Source: an uncultured Collinsella sp.
GTDB taxonomy: Bacteria > Actinomycetota > Coriobacteriia > Coriobacteriales > Coriobacteriaceae
Direction of reading: 5' to 3'
NCBI GenBank assembly: GCA_900549345.1
Contig: UROC01000040.1
Coordinates: 1 to 15,976 of the forward strand
Length of the DNA stretch: 15,976 bases
Shown here in pieces: positions 1 to 5,467 of the stretch. The notes below the pieces were generated by a model. That model ran no database searches and was not told the DNA's origin. It saw only the letters and a list, made by a program, of their open reading frames with translations. The first letter of the stretch is position 1, and every line of letters begins with the position of its first letter. Made by a program: the position numbers and the translations under genes.

Positions 1-43
1 GGATAGCCCGTCGCGGTGACATCGGATTTATGTCAATCCTGGT

Positions 44-361
44 CTAACAGAGCCTTTTAGAATGCTTATCGAGCAGGTCCATGGCAATCAGCCAAATAAA
101 AGCCTGTGAAGCGGTCGCCACAAGGGTCCGCATTACAGGCATGGTAATTGAGTAATAGTCACTGGCCGGAAAACTCTGGTTTTGCAACGTGTATTCAAAA
201 AAGAAGATCTCGGTCATCTCGATGGCATAGCAAATAAAAACGCCGCTGCCATAGATAAAGAATCGGCGACGGGACGAGGCATAGGCGGCAAGCGAAAGCA
301 CTGCCGTCACAATACAGATCACGAGTATCGCTAGGGTATAGAAGAACATCAGAGTGTTCAT
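44..361 (-). CDS. Short multi-TM membrane protein; possible truncated 5' part of a membrane-bound regulator
   Basis: This 105-residue product is very hydrophobic. I see about three membrane segments: roughly residues 5-27, 33-55 (preceded by a basic SRRR turn at about 30-33) and 75-98. The last residues, DKHSKRLC, are polar and stop at a TAG. It is divergent from the agmatine genes. That position is where agmatine clusters of lactic acid bacteria carry AguR, a membrane-spanning LuxR-type activator (established knowledge). No DNA-binding domain is present here. The protein may therefore be a complete small membrane protein, or the N-terminal fragment of such a regulator cut by a nonsense codon. 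The frame past the TAG stays open to the window edge (43 bases), which permits but does not prove the second reading. The ribosome site is weak (GGGA about 11 bases before ATG), so the start is uncertain. Confidence 0.55.
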   Translation of the reverse strand: MNTLMFFYTLAILVICIVTAVLSLAAYASSRRRFFIYGSGVFICYAIEMTEIFFFEYTLQNQSFPASDYYSITMPVMRTLVATASQAFIWLIAMDLLDKHSKRLC

Positions 362-691
362 CTGTCACCGTCCCATCTCATTTAATCTATGGCAAAGCCC
401 TGTATGCCTTGTGGGGTATAGACGTCTCAACCCTTCGTTTCATTGCGGATTAGGCGCCGAGATACAGCATAGCCGTATACCGTTCGCGGTTCTAGATAGT
501 AAACCCCCTGCAATCCCGCTACCTGCGGGTTTATATTGGTTTAGAGGGGGTGTAACTCCGTGAACGGTCTTTAATCCCGAATAAACTAGGTAAAAATTGC
601 ATACGGGTGAATGATGGTCTTGTCAACACGAGGCGTGATGTTCGAGCGCCTCATAGTAATAGTCGGCACGACCGGCGGAAAGGAAATCGAC
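362..691 (+). promoter_or_regulatory. Structured leader/promoter region of ptcA
   Basis: This 330-bp gap between divergent genes has nested inverted repeats. CCGTAT (473-478) matches ATACGG (601-606). Just inside it ACCGTTC (479-485) matches GAACGGT (562-568), then CCCCCT (504-509) matches AGGGGG (545-550), and innermost CCCGC (515-519) matches GCGGG (525-529) around a TACCT loop. A further hairpin GAGGCG/CGCCTC lies at 630-652. The palindrome AGACGTCT sits at 420-427. A weak promoter (GTGAAC, 16 bp, TAAACT) could fall near 560-586, but I cannot fix the transcription start. No run of T follows the hairpins, so this is not an intrinsic terminator. An operator array or a structured 5' UTR are both possible. 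Confidence 0.45.
442..455 (+). promoter_or_regulatory. Shared 14-base motif, copy 1 (ptcA upstream region)
   Basis: ATTGCGGATTAGGC occurs here. Position 5181-5194, upstream of the second antiporter, has ATTGCGGGTTAGGC, which differs by one base. Both copies follow a TTT-containing stretch. Occurrence in the upstream DNA of two functionally linked genes suggests a common operator or RNA loop; its role is unknown. Confidence 0.4.
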
Positions 692-1765
692 ATGGCACTG
701 CCTAAGGATTTCATCGACACCAACGACTTCACCAAAGAGCAGATCCTGGCTATCGAGGATCTTGGCCTGGCAATGAAGAAGGCCATCAAGGTTGACGGTT
801 ATTATCCGCACCTGCTCCGCAACAAGAGCCTTGGCATGATCTTCCAGCAGGTCTCCACCCGCACTCGTCTTTCCTTCGAGACCGCTATGACCGACCTCGG
901 CGGCCATGCTCAGTTCTATGGCCCTGGCACCATCCAGCTCGGCGGTCACGAGTCCCTGGGCGACACCGCTCGCGTTATGGGCTCGCTGCTCGACATCATG
1001 ATGGCTCGCGTTGACCGTCACAAGGACGTCGTCGGCCTCGCCGAGGGCTCCGCTGTGCCCGTCATCAACGGCATGTCCGAGTTCAACCATCCCACGCAGG
1101 AGATGGGCGACCTCATGACCATGCTCGAGAACCTCCCCGAGGGCAAGAAGATCGAGGACTGCACCCTGGCCTTCATCGGCGACGCCACCCAGGTCTGCGT
1201 CTCCCTCATGTTCATCGCTTCCAAGGTCGGCATGAAGTTTGTCCAGTTTGGACCTAAGGGCCACCAGATCCCCGACGGCGGCCTGCACGTTGGCACCGTC
1301 GAGGAGCGCGCCGAGTTCGGCAAGCAGATGATGGCCATCGCCGAGGAGAACTGCAAGGTCTCCGGCGGCTCGGTCGTCATCTCCGACGACATCGAGTGCA
1401 TCAAGGGCGCCGACTTCATCTACACCGACGTGTGGTATGGCCTGTACGACGAGGAGGTCTCGGGCGAGAACTACATGGACGTGTTCTATCCCAAGTATCA
1501 GGTCACCATGGACATGATGAACTTCGCCGGCGCAGGCTCCAAGTTCATGCACTGCCTGCCGGCCACCCGCAACGAGGAGGTCGTCGACGAGGTCATGGAC
1601 GATCCCGAGCGCTCCCTGTGCTGGGTCGAGGCCGAGAACCGCAAGCACTCCATCCGTGCTCTCCTTGCCGCCCTGGGCAAGCGCACCCCGCTCAACGACG
1701 AGGGTGTCGAGTACTCCGCCAAGGCTGAGCTCCACGCCGCTCTCGAGGCTCTCGAGCAGCTCTAA
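692..1765 (+). CDS. ptcA: Putrescine carbamoyltransferase
   Basis: This cytoplasmic enzyme converts N-carbamoylputrescine and phosphate to putrescine and carbamoyl phosphate, the second step of the agmatine deiminase pathway. The 357-residue product has the carbamoyl-phosphate-binding STRTR at 55-59, HPTQ at 133-136 and the HCLP loop at 287-290, as in all carbamoyltransferases. The ornithine-specific SMG loop is replaced by DVWYGLYDE (246-254); a YGLY motif at this place marks putrescine rather than ornithine carbamoyltransferases (family knowledge). Length fits the family, with a slightly long C-terminal helix. I chose ATG 692 because AAAGGAAA precedes it; an upstream in-frame ATG at 611 lacks a ribosome site. 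Codons are strongly C/G-ending, consistent with high expression. It is the first gene of the agmatine set, and aguD follows after 133 bp. Confidence 0.93.
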   Translation: MALPKDFIDTNDFTKEQILAIEDLGLAMKKAIKVDGYYPHLLRNKSLGMIFQQVSTRTRLSFETAMTDLGGHAQFYGPGTIQLGGHESLGDTARVMGSLLDIMMARVDRHKDVVGLAEGSAVPVINGMSEFNHPTQEMGDLMTMLENLPEGKKIEDCTLAFIGDATQVCVSLMFIASKVGMKFVQFGPKGHQIPDGGLHVGTVEERAEFGKQMMAIAEENCKVSGGSVVISDDIECIKGADFIYTDVWYGLYDEEVSGENYMDVFYPKYQVTMDMMNFAGAGSKFMHCLPATRNEEVVDEVMDDPERSLCWVEAENRKHSIRALLAALGKRTPLNDEGVEYSAKAELHAALEALEQL

Positions 1766-1791
1766 GCCTCAAGGCTTCTAAAAGCACGTTT

Positions 1792-1867
1792 GCGGGCGGC
1801 GGATGCTCGTCTCCTGTCGCCCGCTCACCGAGGCCCAAGCAATTGCCTTAATACCTTAGGGCCTCGG
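1792..1867 (+). promoter_or_regulatory. Two perfect hairpins between ptcA and aguD
   Basis: GCGGGCG (1792-1798) pairs with CGCCCGC (1818-1824). CCGAGGCCC (1828-1836) pairs with GGGCCTCGG (1859-1867) around a 22-base loop. No T-run follows, so these are unlikely to stop transcription. They may stabilise or cleave the ptcA-aguD message or tune translation of aguD, whose AAGGAG lies about 20 bases downstream. Confidence 0.5.
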
Positions 1868-1898
1868 ATCTGTCCAAGACTGAGCGAAGGAGCTCATC

Positions 1899-3338
1899 AT
1901 GAGCGACGGAAAGAAAAAGCTTTCCTTCTTGACGGTCATTTCGACCATCATCTGCGTCGTCTTCGTTTGCGAGGCCGCCGCTCCTGCTGCTGCCATTGGC
2001 AACCAGCAGTTCTTCTGGTGGATCTTCCTGATCCTGACCTTCCTGCTTCCCTACGGCATGGTTGTCGCCGAGCTCGGTACCACCTATGACGGCGAGGGCG
2101 GCATTTACGACTGGGTACGCGATGGCCTGGGCGACAAATGGGGCGCCCGCATCTCGTACTACTACTGGGTCAACTACCCGCTGTGGATCGCCTCGCTGGC
2201 TACCATGTTCCCCGACATTTTGGGCATGGTCTTTGGCGTCGAGTTCAACTTGATCGCCAAGATGGGTATCGATCTTGCCTTTGTGTGGATTGTCTACCTT
2301 ATGGGTCGCTCCAAGGCGGCCGACTCCGAGTGGGTCCTTAACGGTGGCGCCATCATCAAGGTCGCCGTCGCCGTTATCGTCGGCGCTTTGGGCATTTGGT
2401 ATGCCATGGAGAACGGTTTTGCGAACGACATGTCCGCTGCCACCTTCCTGCCCGAGCTCACCAACACCAACGCTCTCGGCTACCTGTCGATCATCATCTT
2501 TAACTTCATGGGCTTCGAGGTCATCTGCACCATGACCGACGATATGGCCGATCCCGCTCGCGATATCCCCAAGGCCATCATCGTCGGTGGCCTGTCCATT
2601 GCCGTCATCTACCTGTTCGCCGGCTTCGGCATCGGCGCCGCCGTGCCGGCCGATTCCATCGATCCCGACTACGGCATGATCGTCGCAGTCCAGACCATGG
2701 TGGGCGACTCCATGATCTTTAAGGTCATCTGCATCGCCTTCCTGATCACCCTGTTCGCCAACATGGCCGCTTGGTCCTTCGGCGTCAACTCCGTTGCTCG
2801 CTACGCTGCCGAGCACGGCAACATGCCCAAGGTCTTCGCCTCGATGATTTCGGATGACGACATGCCCAACGGCGCCAACCTGGTCAACGCCATCGTTGCC
2901 TCCCTGGTGCTGTGCCTGCAGCTCGTGCCCATCGACGCCATCTCCAACGGTGTCTTCTGGATGCTCTTCGGCACCTCCGTCGTCTTCCTGCTGCTGACCT
3001 ACATCCCGATGTTCCCGGCGTTCCTCAACCTTCGCAAGAACGACCCCAACCGCGAGCGTATCTTCACGTTCCCGTTTAAGGGCGCCATGATGAAGGTCAT
3101 GCTGGCCATCCCTTGCATCGAACTGATCCTGGCCATCGTTGCAACGCTGGTGCCGCTCTCCGCCGCCGAGATTGGCGACAAGCTCCCGATGATCGTTATC
3201 TTCATCGTGCTTCTGCTCATCGGCGAGGTTGTCCGCGTCGTCAGCGCCAAGGGCCGCGAGACCGAGTACAAGGGCCTCACTCCCGAGCTGGCAGCTCAGC
3301 GTCTCGCTGAGGAGGCCGCCGAGGCCGAGGAGAACTAG
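1899..3338 (+). CDS. aguD: APC-family agmatine/putrescine antiporter (AguD-like)
   Basis: This 479-residue integral membrane protein has about 12 hydrophobic segments, the size and layout of APC-superfamily amino acid/polyamine antiporters. The N-terminal half carries EAAAPAAAIG (24-33) at TM1 and the FFWWIFL segment at TM2. By context it exchanges external agmatine for internal putrescine, the transport step of the pathway. The C-terminus is a short charged helix rich in Ala and Glu. ATG 1899 is preceded by GAAGGAG at good spacing. It follows ptcA and precedes aguA. A closely similar second copy lies at 5457-6866: FFWWIFLI, TFLLPYG, VVAELGT and YDWVR are shared, and most N-terminal residues match by eye. 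Substrate is inferred from neighbours; another amine or amino acid remains possible. Confidence 0.85.
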   Translation: MSDGKKKLSFLTVISTIICVVFVCEAAAPAAAIGNQQFFWWIFLILTFLLPYGMVVAELGTTYDGEGGIYDWVRDGLGDKWGARISYYYWVNYPLWIASLATMFPDILGMVFGVEFNLIAKMGIDLAFVWIVYLMGRSKAADSEWVLNGGAIIKVAVAVIVGALGIWYAMENGFANDMSAATFLPELTNTNALGYLSIIIFNFMGFEVICTMTDDMADPARDIPKAIIVGGLSIAVIYLFAGFGIGAAVPADSIDPDYGMIVAVQTMVGDSMIFKVICIAFLITLFANMAAWSFGVNSVARYAAEHGNMPKVFASMISDDDMPNGANLVNAIVASLVLCLQLVPIDAISNGVFWMLFGTSVVFLLLTYIPMFPAFLNLRKNDPNRERIFTFPFKGAMMKVMLAIPCIELILAIVATLVPLSAAEIGDKLPMIVIFIVLLLIGEVVRVVSAKGRETEYKGLTPELAAQRLAEEAAEAEEN

Positions 3339-3705
3339 AGCACCCGGTTCTGGGGCTCCAACCCTCCTCGCGTACCAACGTGCGCTTCGTCGGGCTTGTC
3401 GCTCCCGACTCCGGGCACTCTAGCCTCTTCGGAGACGTGCCCAAGCGACAGGTTTGCTAACCATTCCCCGGGGTGGGTGTGAGCGATAGCTCCGGTAACC
3501 ACCGCCCACCCCAATCTCTCTTCCGTATCCTTCGTGCGTTTTGTCTCCGCGCACTTGGTTACGTCGTCGCTTGCCGGTGCGACTCCGTGAAAACCGGCGC
3601 CGGGCGCCCCGACCTTTGCCGGGGAACGGGCGCCTACCATCTCTTGGTTTTAGGCTGCGGGTAACCCGCCCGCAGCAAGCGATCGTTCGATTTGGAGGAA
3701 ATCTT
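3339..3705 (+). promoter_or_regulatory. Structured 367-nt leader of aguA (candidate cis-regulatory RNA)
   Basis: No protein is supported here, but the gap is packed with perfect inverted repeats. GCGTAC-CAAC-GTGCGC lies at 3370-3385. CTTGTCGC (3395-3402) pairs with GCGACAGG (3445-3452), enclosing GGGCAC/GTGCCC (3413-3418/3437-3442) capped by CTC-TTCG-GAG. A three-way junction spans 3470-3512. GCCGGT/ACCGGC is at 3573-3578/3593-3598, GGCGCCC/GGGCGCC at 3603-3609/3628-3634, and GCTGCGGG/CCCGCAGC at 3654-3661/3669-3676. The last ends 17 bases before GGAGGAA of aguA. Segment 3442-3449 (CAAGCGAC) could instead pair perfectly with GTCGCTTG at 3566-3573, so two exclusive folds exist. I recognise no known riboswitch class. 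Confidence 0.5.
3470..3512 (+). ncRNA. Compact three-way-junction RNA fold in the aguA leader
   Basis: GGGGTGGG (3470-3477) pairs with CCCACCCC (3505-3512). Inside are two directly abutting 4-bp hairpins: GAGC-GATA-GCTC (3481-3492) and CGGT-AACC-ACCG (3493-3504). Only TGT (3478-3480) is left unpaired at the junction. All stems are perfect. The fold is predicted by eye; function is unknown. Confidence 0.45.
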
Positions 3706-4911
3706 ATGCGTACGATCACCGAGTCCGAGTCCACCCCCAAGGCCGACGGCTTCTTTATGCCCGCTGAGTTCGCCCCGCAGGATCGCGTGTGGATGGGTTG
3801 GCCCCACCGCACCGACACCTGGGCCCACGGCGCCAAGCCGGCTCAGAAGCAGTATGCCGCCATCGCCCGCGCCATCTCCGAGTTCACCCCGGTCTATATG
3901 TGCGCCAACCAGGTCGACTACGCCAACTGCAAGGCCGTCTTCGAGAACGACGAGAACGTCACCGTCATCGAGATGACCACCGACGACGCCTGGTTCCGCG
4001 ACACCGCCGCCACCTACGTCATCAACGGCAAGGGTGAGAAGCGCGCCAACCACTGGCACTTCAACGCCTACGGCGGCCTCGTCGACGGCCTGTACTTCCC
4101 GTGGGACAAGGACGAGCAGATCGCCCTCAAGATGGCTGAGCTCTCCGGCTGCCGCCGCTATCGTCCCGATGACATGATCCTCGAGGGCGGCTCCATCACC
4201 GTCGACGGCGAGGGCACCCTTGTCGTGACCGACCAGTGCCTGCTTTCCCCGGGCCGCACCTGCTCTGCGGTGCTCGAGGAGGAAGAGGATCCCGAGTCCA
4301 TCTGGCCCAAGTACCACAAGAAGTTTGAGCCCTGGAGCGAGGAACTCCGCGCCTACATGGATGAGCACCTCAAGGATTACCTGGGTGTCGAGAAGGTCAT
4401 CTGGGTCAAGGAGGGCATCGACCCCGAGGAGACCAACGGCCACATCGACGACGTCGCCACGTTCATCGCCCCGGGCGTCATGGCCTGCATCTGGACCGAC
4501 GATCCCGAGTATCCGTTCTACGAGCAGTGCCACGCCGCCTACGAGACCCTCTCCAACGCCGTTGACGCCAAGGGCCGCAAGATGAAGGTCTACAAGCTCT
4601 GCATGCCCGTGAACCCGCTGTTCATGGACCAGGCCTCCTGCGACACCATCGACGCCGACGAGAACGCCGAGCCGCGCGTCCCCGACGAGCCGCTGATCGC
4701 CTCTTACATGAACTACCTGGTCACCAACCACGGCGTTATCGTCCCGCAGTACGGCGACGAGAACGACCAGCTGGCCGTTGACACGCTCCAGAAGATCTAC
4801 GACGAGGTCTGGGGCGAGGGCGTCTACAAGTGCGTCGGCGTCCAGTCCGAGCAGGTCGTCTTCGGCGGCGGCAATATCCACTGCATTACCCAGCAGGAGC
4901 CGTCCGCGTAA
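3706..4911 (+). CDS. aguA: Agmatine deiminase
   Basis: This cytoplasmic enzyme hydrolyses agmatine to N-carbamoylputrescine and ammonia, the committed step of the pathway. The 401-residue product shows the guanidine-modifying (PPAD/AguA) fold signatures. DDAWFRDT is at 93-100 with substrate-binding acidic residues, EGGS at 160-163, NGHIDD with catalytic His246 at 244-249, and GGGNIHCITQQEP with nucleophile Cys393 near the end. ATG 3706 follows GGAGGAA at ideal spacing, and the protein then begins, as usual, with a short tail before FMPAEF. It is longer than the usual roughly 365-370 residues, mainly because an acidic stretch (about 188-212, EEEEDP and SIWPKYHKKFEPW) interrupts the usual LSPGR to LKDYLGVEKVIW segment. 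Codon bias is as strong as in ptcA, suggesting abundant expression. All catalytic residues are present, so it should be active. Confidence 0.95.
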   Translation: MRTITESESTPKADGFFMPAEFAPQDRVWMGWPHRTDTWAHGAKPAQKQYAAIARAISEFTPVYMCANQVDYANCKAVFENDENVTVIEMTTDDAWFRDTAATYVINGKGEKRANHWHFNAYGGLVDGLYFPWDKDEQIALKMAELSGCRRYRPDDMILEGGSITVDGEGTLVVTDQCLLSPGRTCSAVLEEEEDPESIWPKYHKKFEPWSEELRAYMDEHLKDYLGVEKVIWVKEGIDPEETNGHIDDVATFIAPGVMACIWTDDPEYPFYEQCHAAYETLSNAVDAKGRKMKVYKLCMPVNPLFMDQASCDTIDADENAEPRVPDEPLIASYMNYLVTNHGVIVPQYGDENDQLAVDTLQKIYDEVWGEGVYKCVGVQSEQVVFGGGNIHCITQQEPSA

Positions 4912-4925
4912 TTGTCTGTCTTCCC

Positions 4926-5008
4926 GAGGCACGGCACCTTCCCGTTCATTCGTCGCTTGCGTACCAAAGTACGCGGCGCTCCTCTTTCACGGGAATCTGC
5001 CGCACCTC
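4926..5008 (+). repeat. Long nested palindrome downstream of aguA
   Basis: GAGG, CGGCA and TTCCCGT (4926-4945) pair in order with ACGGGAA, TGCCG and CCTC (4989-5008), separated by symmetric 2-base internal loops. A second perfect hairpin GCGTAC-CAAA-GTACGC sits at 4959-4974. The core resembles GCGTAC-CAAC-GTGCGC at 3370-3385 in the aguA leader. It may be a dispersed palindromic repeat or an mRNA 3'-end stabiliser. Confidence 0.5.
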
Positions 5009-5010
5009 AG

Positions 5011-5112
5011 AAACCCAGCCGATCAATCGGACAGTCGGTGAATCGCACCGTGACCATCTCGGGGCATTGATGGTCGGTTTATTCGATGTCTTGGTCGGCT
5101 GGGTTTTTCTTT
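5011..5112 (+). terminator. Branched intrinsic terminator after aguA
   Basis: AAACCCAGCCGA (5011-5022) pairs perfectly with TCGGCTGGGTTT (5095-5106), and a T-rich tail TTTTTCTTT (5104-5112) follows. The 72-base interior folds into CGGTG-AATCG-CACCG (5036-5050) and GACCATC/GATGGTC (5052-5058/5069-5075). The interior is unusually large for a terminator, so ligand- or protein-dependent control is possible. It should separate ptcA-aguD-aguA from the second antiporter. Confidence 0.65.
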
Positions 5113-5144
5113 GGGCACTCCGTTGCCTCCACTTCGGAGTGCCC
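5113..5144 (+). terminator. Second perfect hairpin directly after the terminator
   Basis: GGGCACTCCG (5113-5122) pairs perfectly with CGGAGTGCCC (5135-5144) around a 12-base loop, with GCCTCTTTGATT after it. The T content downstream is modest, so this may be a backup terminator or a processing site. Confidence 0.4.
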
Positions 5145-5160
5145 GCCTCTTTGATTGAGT

Positions 5161-5229
5161 ACGCGTCTGATCTGGGATTTATTGCGGGTTAGGCCAATTG
5201 TTCGCTTGAATATCCCAGGTCAGACGCGT
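5161..5229 (+). promoter_or_regulatory. 18-bp inverted repeat whose loop holds the shared motif
   Basis: ACGCGTCTGATCTGGGAT (5161-5178) pairs with ATCCCAGGTCAGACGCGT (5212-5229) with a single G-U. The 33-base loop (5179-5211) contains ATTGCGGGTTAGGC (5181-5194), the one-base variant of the motif at 442-455 upstream of ptcA. The right arm also forms the palindrome AGACGCGTCT (5223-5232), similar to AGACGTCT at 420-427. It may be an operator of a dimeric regulator or a 5' UTR stem-loop of the second antiporter. Confidence 0.5.
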
Positions 5230-5285
5230 CTTCAATTGCCAAAAGATTCCGGTCGCAATCGCGGCCGTTTTGATCGGAGTATCTA

Positions 5286-5467
5286 TGTACCAGCGTATCG
5301 TTATCTACACGCGCCTGTTCCGCGAGCGTTGGTCCAACAATTGCATCCTCTCTTCTCTTTGGGATGGCACCTGCACCGGTGACGCGGCCTGCAACCCTAC
5401 CTTGGGCTGCGCCTTCGGTACAGATGCCATCCTTTTTGCTGTAGGGGAAGCGTGCCATGGCAGGTAA
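5286..5467 (+). CDS. Possible 60-aa leader ORF overlapping the second antiporter start
   Basis: ATG 5286 has GGAG six bases upstream and opens a 60-codon frame with mostly C/G third positions. The product starts MYQRIVIYTRLFRERW, and its second half is Cys-rich, with Cys at about 20, 30, 36, 42 and 57. Its TAA ends 11 bases inside the antiporter coding region (start 5457), a layout suited to translational coupling. It runs through the terminator-like hairpin at 5362-5437, so ribosomes reading it would melt that structure. I recognise no family. It could be a leader peptide, a small protein, or a chance frame. Confidence 0.3.
5362..5437 (+). terminator. Terminator-like hairpin (candidate attenuator) before the second antiporter
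   Basis: GGATGGCA (5362-5369) pairs perfectly with TGCCATCC (5425-5432), and TTTTT follows at once. The interior adds ACCG/CGGT and GCGGCC/GGCTGC stems, making one long hairpin. It ends 20 bases before the antiporter ATG (5457), whose AGGGGAAG ribosome site lies in between. A terminator this close to a start codon suggests regulated readthrough. Confidence 0.5.

Noticed and set aside
611..691. Upstream start for ptcA adding 27 residues
   Set aside because: No ribosome site precedes 611, the added residues do not resemble carbamoyltransferases, and a hairpin lies in this stretch.
3571..3634. Cobalamin riboswitch in the aguA leader (GCCGGTGCGACTCCG looks similar)
   Set aside because: The conserved CCACTG-type core and overall layout are absent, and the downstream gene has no B12 link.
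623..4932. Long minus-strand open frames opposite ptcA and aguA (623-1735 and 3634-4932)
   Set aside because: Strong C-ending codon bias of the plus-strand genes removes stops on the opposite strand. The products are Val/Leu/Asp/Gly-rich without recognisable domains, while the plus-strand frames carry clear catalytic motifs.
5362..5390. T-box leader (GGATGGCACC resembles part of the T-box sequence)
   Set aside because: The full T-box consensus and a specifier stem are not present, and the gene downstream is not an amino acid or tRNA-charging gene.
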